From Asterella californica (Eukaryota; Streptophyta; Marchantiopsida; Marchantiales; Aytoniaceae), in assembly GCA_036924285.1 (NCBI GenBank), contig JAYKYS010000019.1, positions 124,001-188,000 on the forward strand: a DNA stretch of 64,000 nt. Direction: 5' to 3'. Below, piece after piece: positions 11,519-21,874 of the stretch. Every line of letters begins with the position of its first letter. Position 1 is the stretch's first letter. The translations under genes and the position numbers were made by a program. Under the pieces are notes generated by a model. That model was given only the letters and a program-made list of their open reading frames with translations. It did no database searches and had not been told where the DNA came from.

Positions 11519-13759
11519 GTAGCATCGCAACTATCAGCTCTTCACGATGAGTATGCCTATACCTATGGAAACTGTTTACTTACTGTGTGTTTCAGGTGTG
11601 GTCGCTGTTTCAGCAGGTGTTGTCGATGTTTAGAGTAGTGTTGTCGATGGCGTTTACGGTAGATACTGTTGTAGTTGTACAGTATAAAGTCATCAATGTC
11701 GAAACAGTACTGGTATACTTCAGATACTGTTGTAGTTGTTGTCGATGGCGTTTAGGATGCAGTTTAGGGTAGATAATATTGTTTGATATCAGTATAATTG
11801 TCGATGACCACAAGCTTGCTTCTTCCGTTTAATTTATCGCTTGTTACTCAGATAACCCAGATGGTCCAGACCATGGAGGTCTGCTTGAGTTCAACTCTCA
11901 AGGGGGTGCTCAAGGTGTAGTCGCTTAGTAGTCGCTTAGCACTAAGTCGCTTAGCAGTAAGACAGCTGCTCGCTCATCGCTCTTATTTTTCCAGAACAGT
12001 AGAGGCAAGTAAACTTCATGAGCTTTACGAGTTGGAAGCAGTACTCAGAGGAAAAGATCTGTAAACTTCCTTTGCAAATTTTAAGGCTGTCCACATGAAG
12101 AATTAATTTGTTGAATTTCCTGTGATAAACCCATCGTGACCATGTTAAGGGCTAGGCACTTGTTTGCCTAAAGTCGATCTTGTTTGTCTTGTTTGCTTGT
12201 TTTCTTAATGTCTTGTTTGCTTGTTCTTTACACCCTAAACTCATGGACTCTCTTTGGATGTTTAGGTCTTTACACGTTCACGTTAAGGGCTCTCTTCACG
12301 TTAAGGGCTCTCTGAACCGAACTGGAGAGAGAGCGATTCATCGTCGTGCCACCTTCGAGATCATATGTGATCTGTACCCACGTGTAGGCAGTGGAGACTG
12401 ATTTAGTGAATCTGAGTCAAGTTCGTGAGCTTCTGAAACATAAATTCACATAAACGAGCTTCGTAAACAGCTTACGTTTACGAGCTTATGTAACGAGCTT
12501 ACGAGCTTATGTTATGTAACGAGCTTAACGAGCTTACGAGCTTATGTAACGAGCTTACGAGCTTACGAGCCAATGACCGTGCACGTGTCCCAACTGATAA
12601 CAGTCCTTGTGAAAGGTTCTTTACTTTCTACGAACCTTCGAAGGTCAAAACGTTCTCTGATATGAACCCTTCCTGGTCTGCTATAATTTGAAAACTCATA
12701 TCAAGTTCAGAACTGATCCAACCTTTTTAGGAGCAAGTGGTTTCTGTAGCATATACGAGATATTGTAAAGCTCTCCTTCATAAGTTACAAATTAGTCTTT
12801 TACCCTACACTTTGCCATCCCCTTCGCTTACCGCAGGAGTGGCCGAGATCTGAAGAGAACGCGTACTCGAAAATGCACTCGGAAACTGTTCGGAACAGGC
12901 ACCCGCCGCCAGGAAAGGGGCTTTCACCAAATAATGTATTCTTTCGTGAAAGTACCGTTCTGCTAAAAGGTTGATGACCATCTCACAGCAATGCAACAAT
13001 ACGAAGAAATATATAACTTCAGGGAAACGGCCGCTTTCGTGCTTTCGTGCACAGGTTGTAGGGAAGTGTAGTCTTTGTACTCGACATGCTGTACGTCGCG
13101 CTACCAGCTCTACATACCGTGCGTCTCCACTATTCGAATTTCAGAAGGGTTAGTACTACCTCCACAATGTGACAGCATTCAAAGAAAATTCTCAGTTTTG
13201 GCTGCGCACCAGCGATTCTTCGCATTCGCTTACGGAATGCCTTAGGAGCGTCAATTCCAATGTAGTGCCTAGGCGTTGAGAGGTGAAGAAAAGGCCGCAG
13301 TGTAAACATGCTGCCGTGCATTGAACTGTCTCCTGAACACAGTCCTGCACAAGAGATGCATCGCTGATTGATTGCTTCTGGACCCTTACAAATCTGTAAA
13401 GCTCTCCTTCATCCCTTACAATACTATAAAGCTCTCCTTCATAAGTTACAATGTAGTCTTCTACTCTACACTTTCCCATCCCCATCGCTTCCCATCACAC
13501 CTAAGCTGCTCTGTGCTTGAGAATAGACGAGTTTGAAATCTGGTCCAAGAGATGTAACTTAATTTAGTGGAAAACGGGAAAAAACAGATGCCGAGATCTA
13601 AAACCCCGGATGGTTCGATAGTTACATCTCATGTCACGAGCCGAGCAAAGCTCACACTACAGCCACTACAGAGGGGTCGCTACTAACGATGGGGTCGCTA
13701 CTCACGAATGGACAGGAGTGCAGATCAGAAGATCAGAAGGCAATGAAGACTTTAATTCA
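11519..13759. other. MULE interior without recognised coding sequence
   Basis: No convincing gene lies between the transposase stop and the RPA-like ORF. Visible features are two diverged direct copies of an ~65-bp segment containing AAAGCTCTCCTTCATAAGTT (about 12774-12838 and 13425-13490) with a further half copy near 13394, and a GAGCTTA minisatellite at 12452-12571. Confidence 0.65.
12452..12571 (+). repeat. GAGCTTACGAGCTTATGTAAC minisatellite
   Basis: Irregular direct copies of GAGCTTA/CGAGCTTATGTAA fill about 120 bp of the MULE interior. The spacing varies and there is no open frame of note. Confidence 0.8.
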
Positions 13760-14521
13760 TCAATGCCTACCCAGCCATACAACGATACCTGCTATAATAC
13801 ATAAAATGATAGTACTCAAAGACCCTAGAAAATATCCGTGATAAAACTCTGTCGAATTTCTCTTCAAATTGAACCTCTCTGAACGACTATCGCATAACTG
13901 TGACGACGCTACAGTGGCCCGTCGACCCTCTAAACGAACGTCTACACTGTGCTCCGTAGTCGATGTTGAACTTATACTAGGAGATAGTGATGGAACCAGT
14001 TCTCGTTGTGCACATCGATATGCACGTTCAATTCGGAGGTAGCGCGACTCAGGTGTCTTGTTGTACACCGCAGTTAGCCTCACCATCCAAAAATGTCCAA
14101 CTAATTTATCCAAGACAGCAGAGTCCTCTCGCTTCAACTCCAACACACTGAACTCGTCAGCTGACACTCCAACGAAATCTCTTGCAGCGTTCCATGCCAC
14201 GGCCCATGCCTCCGCAGAGTCGTCCGCCAGTAGCACCTGCAACCTGAAACAACGTTTCATACAATGACTAATTCGTTTGCATTTCGAGCAATAATCAAGC
14301 GCAGCATCGAGTTTTTTACAGCATGATTCACATCCATTATACGTGCGGAATCCATCCGTGTCATATCGTGCAACTTGAACTCGTAATCGATAAGCTCTGC
14401 TATGAGTTCCGATTTGTAGCCAGTCGATTGCAGCTTGAAGGTTCTGCCACTCTGAACTCGTGCAATTCTCTCGCCCGCGCTCCACGCCCGACCTCTGACC
14501 ATGAGCTCCTTCCTCTTGCAT
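13760..14521 (-). CDS. RPA70 DBD-C-like protein (zinc ribbon + OB fold) with C-terminal membrane segment, MULE cargo
   Basis: A 253-residue ORF read from the ATG at 14521; the open frame extends to 14605 without another ATG. Residues ~42-170 match the C-terminal DNA-binding domain of replication protein A large subunit. A strand (AYRLRVQVARY) comes first, then a zinc ribbon with Cys 64/67 and 78/81 (CESC, CSKC), then FRLQVLLADDSAEAWAVAW, an 'FVGVSADEF' helix, and FWMVRLTAVYN near residue 145. Family knowledge: this domain binds single-stranded DNA and holds the RPA trimer together. The other RPA70 domains are missing. Residues ~170-225 are Ser/Arg-rich. Residues ~230-250 are hydrophobic (SLSTIILCIIAGIVVWL), so a tail anchor is possible. 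The ORF is intact, lies inside the MULE inverted repeats and opposes the transposase. It may be a captured host exon or a true element gene; upstream exons cannot be excluded. Confidence 0.72.
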   Translation of the reverse strand: MQEEGAHGQRSGVERGRENCTSSEWQNLQAAIDWLQIGTHSRAYRLRVQVARYDTDGFRTYNGCESCCKKLDAALDYCSKCKRISHCMKRCFRLQVLLADDSAEAWAVAWNAARDFVGVSADEFSVLELKREDSAVLDKLVGHFWMVRLTAVYNKTPESRYLRIERAYRCAQRELVPSLSPSISSTSTTEHSVDVRLEGRRATVASSQLCDSRSERFNLKRNSTEFYHGYFLGSLSTIILCIIAGIVVWLGRH

Positions 14522-14724
14522 CACGACCTCAAATGCCAAGTTCGAAGAACGCTGTGAACACTCGATGATGCGCTGTGAACACTGTAAATGTGCACACTCC
14601 AACACTCTTCCTGCCTCGCTCGATATGATACCACGATACTGCGACGCGGAGGGCGAACGGGCGAACGATTTGAACTTGCGCAGGTTTTGAACTTCGATTT
14701 GAATCTACCCGTTTTACTATCGCA

Positions 14725-14980
14725 TTCGCCGCGGGTTACTGGAAAGGAAACTGCGAACTGCGAATAGGGAAACCGCGATAAAACTGCGGTGTCAGGCGTG
14801 GTAAAACAGCGTGGTACAGTTACACGGTCGCGGTCGCGGTCGGGTAACTGCGTGGTGCCACGTCGCAGTGAACGGCTCCAAACGGCCTCGCGGTGACTGT
14901 GCTCGCTCATTAAGTATCATTTAATCTCACACGAGTTTAGCAACATTGATTAGAGAAACCGTGACATTGCTGTAGGGTTC
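14725..14980 (-). repeat. Right terminal inverted repeat of the MULE
   Basis: Inverted partner of 7600-7846, followed directly by the target duplication CCAGTGCC at 14981-14988. The RPA-like ORF on the minus strand starts about 200 bp inside it, so this repeat may supply that ORF's promoter (inference). Confidence 0.88.
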
Positions 14981-14988
14981 CCAGTGCC

Positions 14989-17022
14989 CCACAGTCCGTT
15001 TGTCCTACCCTTCAGTTTGTCCATATTCGCTTTCTGTCCCTTCGCTTTTGCAGGTCCGCTATTGTTGCTTCCGCTCGAAGTGATATCAACCTCTCCTCTG
15101 TTGGGACATTGACTAGAGTCAACTTCTACTGATCACTATTGTTTATTCTACGGCGCTCGCGATTTTAGCGACCCAAAGGCCCTTGCAGACGTGGCACTTC
15201 CCTGTACAGAGGATTATAGGAGAGGTCTTCTGATCCCGTTCTGAGAAAAGGACACTCTCGGTCCAAGAAGATCTACAAGTCGTCGGATCACTATCTCGGC
15301 GTCTCTACTTGTCAATCCGCCACGCGTTAACCTGAAAGGTGCTTCCAGTTCCCGCTACAGTACAGCAGAGCTGGTAAAAGACTGGAATTACGACGTAAAA
15401 CTTGTGCTACTACAGGTAACAGGCCTCGCTTTCCTCCGGTTGCCGGTTCTCTTGAATCTGTTAAACCCCAAGTATTATTACTACAAGTGTTCCGGGTAAC
15501 CCAGAATAGCTTGCGGGTTTGACTTCAGAAAACTGAAATTTAAAAGGTTATGCAAAAAGTGATTACTTCTTCATCTCAATTTAAAAGCTGCTAAATGAGG
15601 AATTAAATGAAAGCTATTCACTAGCCGTACCAGTTATGATTCATTTCAAAGCAAACTATTTAATACTCATAGAGATATTTTAAGTTGAAGATAGACGTTT
15701 CTTGGAACCTAACAGAATCTTTTCTTCAGACTCAAAGAACACTTAAACCAGTGATTAAACAAGTTCAGCAGGTTGTCCCCTTTATATTCTCAAAGGCTCC
15801 TTCCACTCATGGGTTAAGTCTAGCTCTTCCTGCAACTAGAGGTCTAATTAATATAAAATAAATAACAATTAAAAAATTATTTTATTATTTTAAAATATAA
15901 TTATCAACTATTATTAAATATCTATTTTTTTTCTAATATCATAAAGAGAGCAAAATTCCTCGAAGTTGATAGAGCATGCATATTCACCTCTCCATCCGGT
16001 ACATTATGAAGATAGAGAGGTAAATATGCAATAAGTTTTAATTTTAACTTTTAACTTTTCTTGGTAGCAAGGTTTGGTTATGTCGTGTACACATAAATCC
16101 TGGAAGTGAGACACGAGATTATTAAAGTTCTTGTTGTTGAGACAAGGAGGACTGAAGCTAGTGAAGTTCGCTAGCTGATGAATCAAAGAATGAATTTTGA
16201 TCTTTCCAGACATTTTGCACAGAATCAAAATGCTTAGGAAATATTATTTAAATTATGCAAAACATAGAGAACTACTTGTGATCCAGTGGACTCCACAAAG
16301 GTGTTTCTTTCCATGTGTAAGGTAGCTAGCAAAGTTTGCTAGCTTGAGTGAATAGCCGAATCTAACTATAATCCAACGAACTTCATTAGCTTATACCACA
16401 GTCCTTAGAGCGTATAGAGAGAGCTAAAAAGAGTAAGCTTGAAAGTTATGACTCGAATGAAGCTAGAGAACTTTGCTAGCTTCAAGGACCCTCAGAAAAA
16501 TGCAATTTCAACACATGAGGTGGAAGGTAGCGAAGTTCACTAGCTTTAAGGACAAGCTTTGCATATAGCTCCCTGTCCTTTCTTATAGCTAGCAGTTAGA
16601 TAGCTTCATGTAGGTAAAAGCTAACGAACGTCGCTAAGTTGAAGAAATACATAAATGATTTCATACGGGAACTAAGTTAACTCACCAAGCTAATGAAGAC
16701 AATAGCAGAAAGAGGTGTTAGAACAGAAAGTAAAGAGAACAGTTTTTGATGAAAATTACATGTCTCACCAGAGTTCCCTTCGTAAAGTTTCCCCATTGAC
16801 GTACTCAAAGAACCCACCAAAACAGCCACCCTTGCAATTTTTTATTTTGGATTATATGACATTTTCATCTTTCCACCAATCCATAATCTACTGCTTGATA
16901 TGTAGAGAACATAGTGGTTGCATCATGCATCTTGTGCTAGAGTGAAACATGCTCTGCATTTTTCTCCAATAATATGTCTCACTTTGTTTGTAGTTGCAGG
17001 CTCTGTACGTTTGTAGTTGCAG
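14989..17022. other. Intergenic stretch, AT-rich, no recognised gene
   Basis: No gene is supported. A strongly AT-rich tract lies at about 15845-15945. The stretch 16150-16640 holds several short AGCTAG near-palindromes, annotated separately. Short open frames here have no recognisable motif. Confidence 0.6.
16156..16640. repeat. Cluster of dispersed ~21-bp AGCTAG near-palindromes
   Basis: Near-palindromes of the form AGCTAGNNAA-N-TTNNCTAGCT occur at 16156-16176, 16324-16344 (perfect 10-bp arms around one central base), 16461-16481 and 16525-16545. Weaker versions lie near 16587-16605 and 16619-16640. The sequences between them are unrelated and the spacing is irregular, so this is not a simple tandem array. 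Confidence 0.7.
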
Positions 17023-17435
17023 GCCGTTCCCTGCTCTAAACTGTCCACTATCTCCATCTACATCTTCGAGCCGCTGTTGGCAGCGAGCATGCAGACCCCT
17101 CCGGTGTACTCCCAATCTATTCGTATGTCTCTAAGATCGGATGTAGTGTGTATACACTGTGTTCACAATGTGTCTAATGTGTTTAGTGCGCACAGTAGTG
17201 TGTGCACCATGTGCATGAAATCCTACTCTGTCTTCTAACTTATACTACCACCTTGAGGCGCAGGAGAGAGTTCCCTTCCAATCCTCACTTGCAATCCAAG
17301 AGATGGGGCGCTGTCAGAAGGCCACCACCTCACATGCAGTCGGCTCCCTGCCTTGGTTTAGTCATCTACTTTGCTACTCCTGCGCTGCCTACTCTGCCAC
17401 ATGGGTAGTCCTCTAAAATTACATGAAAACTGTCA
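17023..17435 (-). repeat. Truncated LTR of family G (copy X3)
   Basis: It matches the outer ~410 bp of the family-G LTRs at 23102-24643 and 27590-29167, including the CCGTTCCCTG and GAGCATGCAGACCCCTCCG blocks. It follows the gag-like ORF of copy G3 in the expected 3' position. The rest of the LTR is missing. Confidence 0.7.
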
Positions 17436-17503
17436 CCTCCTAAGATAGCAAATTCGGTTCCTACTAAGTTTAGACAAGTCAACTTGTCTTATGTGCTTGT
17501 TGT

Positions 17504-19890
17504 CTACTCTAATTGCTCGGATGCAATCTGCTCCTGATCTGCTCCTACCTGAACTCCTAACTCGGCTTCTGGTAAGGTGAGAAGCCTTGCGAATACCTCG
17601 GGTGTCACTGAGGTAGCTTCCTCCTCAACATTCGTGGTTGGCTCAACTGGTGCTGCTTCGGAAGACGGAAGCGTCTTCTGGGAAGCTGAGTCGACCTGCG
17701 CTTCCTCGCTCTTCTGAGACACTAGTTCTACGCTGGGAGTCATGGTGACCTCACAGGGGTCCGGGGAAGTCGCCGTCTCCACTCGAAACACATAGGAAGA
17801 ACACTTCTTCTTATCTTCCAGAAGACACCTTGTCTTCCGGGGCTTCTCCTGCAGTCTTCCCGGCTTCCAACGCTGTCACTACCAAGTGGACAGCGAGGTC
17901 GAACTCCTCCTTCTCCAAGTCTGATCCGATCGATGGTCTTGGTGTAGTCGTTGGTGGTGAAATTGAAGAAAGACCGTAAAGTGTCTTCACTCCCTCTATC
18001 TGCTGATCCAAGTAACGGAACATGCTCTCCTTGCACTCCAGCAACATCACTCTTGACTCGTCGTCCCACTCCCTAGCTAGGGTAAGAAGCTTCCTACCCG
18101 CGGTGAAGTTGAACTTCTTGTGAAGTACTTCCACCGTTTGTGCTAGCAATTCCTGCGTGCGAGCTTCTGCTGCTTCTCGCTGCGTCTTCTCTGATGTAGC
18201 TTGCGCTTCTGCGGCTTCCCGCAATGTCTTCCACGTTGTCTTCTCTTCTGCGAGGGCGGTGATCTTACCTCTGACCCGCAGAACCTCTTGGTCACGCTGC
18301 TGTAGAAGTGTCTGCAACTCCTGGTTGTTCTTCCTCAATTGTTATGACTCCTTGGCAGAAGCGGCTGCTTCCGTCTTGTACTTCGCTGCGAGCTTCTCCA
18401 TGGTGCGGAGGTTAACTTCCAGTGCTTCTATCTTCTTCTGGCCTTCTTCCTGCCGCATCAAGGTGTGTAGACCGAATCCAAGCTGTAGTGGCTTCTCCTG
18501 AGTCATCGCACTCTTCTCCACCAACTCCATAGCTGGCTGGATCTCCGAGTGGAACAAGGCACTGAACTCCTCCAGTCTTCTTTCCGCGGAAGACACACTC
18601 ATCCTCACGATCCGGTCGGAGGTGTCTTCCTTGTCTCCAGAGACAAGGATGCCTCTTCTGCTGCTGTGACCTTCTGCTTCTGCGTACGAAAAGAAGCTAC
18701 TCTTCTCATCTTTCGGGGTGGAAGATCTCTCCCCATGGCAAGGATCTTCCATGGAGAGGGAAGATCCCTGCCCATGGATCTCTTTATTGCACTTCCTCGC
18801 ATCGCAGTAGGAGTGTCCATCCAACCTTCATCTTCTGGAGTCTTCGGAAAACTCCCTGGTGTTGTAGAAGCGGTCTTCTGCACAGCTCGGGTACTCAATG
18901 GCTCCTCCTGAGAGTCGGACTCCGATCCAGAGTGAATGACCACTCCAGAAGGAGGTGGTCTTCCTAGGCACACTCCTAGGACCCATCTTCCTGGGTGGTG
19001 TCACTTCTTCCGACCCACTGAAGTCGTCTTCTCTCATCAGAAGCGTCTTCTGATGAGTACCTGGTCTCATCTGCGACATCAGAGTGAGAGGGAGAGTCAT
19101 TGCTGTTGCTCGGTCGTCTTCTCCCGAGGTCTCCTCCTTCACCTCGTGCTGCCATGTTGACCCATATCTCGCCAACTGATCTCCCATTAGGTCCCCCTTG
19201 GCCACGTACAGGTAACAGAAGAACGAAGTAAGATGTCCTCCTACCGGGGTGCATAAGTACACCAGCTCTGCTTGCACATATGAGTGGAAGAACGTGCCCC
19301 AGTTGATGGACAACCCTTCTCAAATGGCTTCTAGGAATTCCACGTCCTGGTCTCCAAGGTACCTCGTCTTTTGCGCTTTCTCCTTGGGAAAGAGGTGAAG
19401 GAACAGCTTCGCCAGAAGACGCTTCTGCGGCTCCTGGTAAGCTTTGACCTTCCATCCGTTTCTTCCCTATTTGTCCTCCAGGAAGAGACAAGATGTGCTT
19501 CCAGACACATGCCACTTCCCCGAGATCATGGGTAGGATCTTCTTCTCTAATTCGTACCTCTTGTTCTCTGCTTCTGGTCTGTGGAAAGTCATACGCCACC
19601 ATTCTGCTGTCCAGGAAGATGATCTTCCCCGAGCTACTCCTGCCTTCGCAGGTACACGGTTGCGGGGAGGTAATGCTGCCCAAACCTCCTCCAGAAGACC
19701 TTGGTCTGCGAGGTTCCAATCCCACAAGAAGAAGTCGAGACCCAACTCCTTGATGAAGGGTTTGACCTCGGCCAACTCTGCTGCCGGTAACACCAACCCT
19801 CGAGGATGCATCGACATACTTGAAGCTCTGTTGCACTAAGCCACACATATTTATTGTGAGCCGAAGACTCAGTCCTTCCCAAGTTTTCAC
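17504..19890 (-). pseudogene. Family G gag-like coiled-coil ORF, copy G3 (decayed)
   Basis: Read leftward from about 19.89 kb. Fragments in several frames line up with the other G copies. First comes an N-terminal conserved domain (MHPRGLVLPAAELAE, then FFLWDWNLADQGLLEEVW, WWR...FHR, EKKILP; 19817-19467). Next is a NWGTFFHSYVQAELVY block (about 19.3 kb) and an acidic/basic linker. A long coiled coil (18824-17811) follows, with an acidic tail ending at 17504. Several frameshifts and stops separate the parts. No protease, RT or integrase is present. The layout (N-terminal globular domain, coiled coil, LTR next to it) suggests a gag-like structural protein, but I do not recognise the family, so the role is inferred from position only. 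Confidence 0.65.
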
Positions 19891-20688
19891 AGTCTAGCTT
19901 CCACTCTCAGAAGACGAATCTAGTCTTCCAAAAGAGAGCTACTCTGTCTTCCGGGATTCTAACAATGCTTCCTAAGTTCTCCTCTCGTCTTCCGAGCTAT
20001 ATCTAAACAATCCTAACTAAGCAAAGCATCGTATGGATTCCTAAGAAGACAATCCACCTTGCATTTCATCCTACTTCCTAACAGAAAATAGAAGATATGC
20101 GAGAAGCAGAGTGTATGAAAAGTTCAGAAGATGATCGCGGGCTCCTGCGATGACAGCGGTCTCCAAGAAGACTCCTGAGACAGCTTCCGATTCAATAACG
20201 TTCTCGGAAGACTTCTCGAAGCCAGGCTTCCCTTCACTGGTCTCACCTGTCTTCTGCTTCCTACACGCAATCTAACCTCACAACAGACACAAGACATTCA
20301 TACTCTATTCTTCCGACTCCTCACCTCTCATACACACTCAGAAGAAGCTTGCTGCACGATGAGAAGACATGATCCTCGACCATTCTCTCCAGATTCTGCC
20401 AGCAAGACTTCTCACAACTCTCTTCTAAGTTTGGAAAGAAGAAGGAATAGGCTGCTATGGGTCGGACAGAAGAGACCCGTAATGGACCCTCACGTCTTCT
20501 CGCGCATTCTGCCAGCCTTTCCAGTCTTCTAGTCTCTCTAGGAAGATGTAGATTTAGAAGCTCAGAAGATCGAGAGGCACAGGTCTGATTCCCAACTTCC
20601 AGCTTCTTGAAACAACAAACAACTCACCAAGTCACTCGAGATTCGTACCAAGCCTCTCTTAACACAAAAGCAAATCCAATTGTGGTGC
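19891..20688 (-). other. Family G leader next to gag, GAAGAC-rich
   Basis: Non-coding leader of copy G3 that matches 25.61-26.45 kb and 31.2-32.0 kb. It is rich in GTCTTC/GAAGAC and has no supported ORF. It ends at an inverted junction with a leader fragment at 20689. Confidence 0.65.
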
Positions 20689-20961
20689 CCACAAATTACA
20701 AGATTCACGAATTTTTGAAATTTTTAAGATTAATAACTTGTTTGTATAACTGAAGAAACGTTGTTACTTAAGACTACGGCTTCCTTAGAAGGAAGATGAT
20801 CTTACGAGCTTTTTGTAATAAGAAGTTGACTTCTTCGAAAGACGATCGTCTTTCGGGAAGCGTCTTCTCGGTGGTGTCTTCGGAAGACAAAAGACGGCGG
20901 AAGACACGTATCTTCCGGAAGATGGCAACCGCGGAAGCTTAACCACGTAAGGAGTAGGTGC
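20689..20961 (+). repeat. Inverted fragment of the family G leader
   Basis: It begins TGTGGTGCCCACAAATTAC like the start of the G1 leader (27588 reading leftward) but points the opposite way to the adjacent G3 gag. This gives a head-to-head junction at CAATTG/TGGTGCCC. It is cut at 20961 by an A-type LTR. Confidence 0.75.
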
Positions 20962-21519
20962 TGTAACGACCTATGTTACACATAGGAAGTTTATCTATTA
21001 GTAAGATGTTTAGTTATAACTAAGTGTTGAGAATGTTTATTTGCTGCCAAAGTACTTTAAGGAGGTATCAAGTTAGTCATGACTAGCTAAAAGTTAGTTA
21101 TGGTTGAACTTAGCTGTACTTTTGGCAGAATTCAGATATTTGCTAAAGAGTGAGCACTACTATCTTGTCATCTTGTCTAAAAGGTAGAAAGGAGGTGGAA
21201 AGTATCCCTTATCTCCTTTTTGACTTGATATTAGTGGTTGGATTAAAGTTGTGGACTTTGCGTGCATTAAAAACAAGAAGAGATTCCACATGTTTCTTTT
21301 TTAGTGGGTCCTAGTGTAGAGGGGGGGTGGAAATTCGAGATTCTTTGAGAATATTCCAGAATCCTTCTAGAAGTAGTTGACTTTGAAAGAATAAGCCCAT
21401 GTGAAAAGGTAAGAAGCCCATGTGATTAATGCTTTTACCTTAAGTAATATCTTAGTAAAACTCGGTAAAAGTAGTTACGGCTGAGTTACCGGAGGGTACC
21501 AAAGTAAAAACCTAGAATG

Positions 21520-21528
21520 TATAAATAG
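21520..21528 (+). promoter_or_regulatory. TATA box of family A LTR
   Basis: TATAAATAG lies in the middle of the isolated LTR. The same motif sits at the same place in both LTRs of element A, as expected for the U3 promoter of an LTR retrotransposon. Confidence 0.65.
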
Positions 21529-21652
21529 AGGAGTAGAGAAGAGCTCCTCATCCTTGTTTTCACATCGTCGTAATGACAACTTGAGTAATATAGAGAGTGT
21601 GGGATATGTTTAGCATGTGAGAACTTGAGAGACGTCGTTAGAATGGAGGATT

Positions 21653-21781
21653 TTAGTTGATGAGTTTATGGAGATTTTTAGTTGATAAGTTTGTGGGTGT
21701 ATGAATGAGTGAACTTAGCATTTTCCCTTCAAGTTCATGGTGTGCTTCCATCAAAGCCATCAGAGGTGACCCCTGAATGAG
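21653..21781 (-). other. Antisense micro-ORF conserved in A-type LTRs (isolated copy)
   Basis: Encodes a peptide of about 43 residues (MSLIQGSPLMALMEAHHE and onward) aligned without gaps to the antisense ORFs in both LTRs of element A. It starts a few codons later than those. Whether it is expressed is unknown. Confidence 0.35.
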
Positions 21782-21874
21782 AGACATGCCGACATGTTGC
21801 AGATTCGTGGATGATGATCGTGGAGGTTGAGAGATCGGGGGGTAGTTGATCGATAGGGCCGTGGAGGATTTACA

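Larger units (their letters stand above)
7600..14980 (+). mobile_element. Complete Mutator-like element (MULE), 7.38 kb
   Basis: Both ends begin with GAACCCTACAGCAATGTCAC as inverted repeats, and CCAGTGCC lies directly outside each end (7592-7599 and 14981-14988). The duplication could be read as 9 bp by including the neighbouring C. The long inverted repeats, the 8-9 bp duplication and the SWIM-finger DDE transposase inside together indicate the Mutator-like superfamily. The contents are a GC/TC-rich subterminal region with short tandem duplications, the transposase (plus), a 2.2-kb non-coding middle with minisatellites, and an RPA-like ORF (minus) against the right inverted repeat. The intact ends suggest a fairly recent insertion, although the transposase itself is frameshifted. 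Confidence 0.9.
20962..21874 (+). repeat. Isolated LTR of family A
   Basis: It starts TGTAACGACCTATGTTACAC and ends GGAGGATTTACA, 913 bp, matching both LTRs of element A in inverted orientation on the window. No internal sequence of A is attached. The 5-bp flanks (GGTGC and GAGCA) do not match, and the two sides belong to different elements (G leader and gag E). So this is either an LTR left by recombination between two insertions or one with a later deletion. Confidence 0.85.

Noticed and set aside
12452..12571. CRISPR-like array of short repeats
   Set aside because: Units are irregular, adjoin without unique spacers, and sit inside a eukaryotic transposon.
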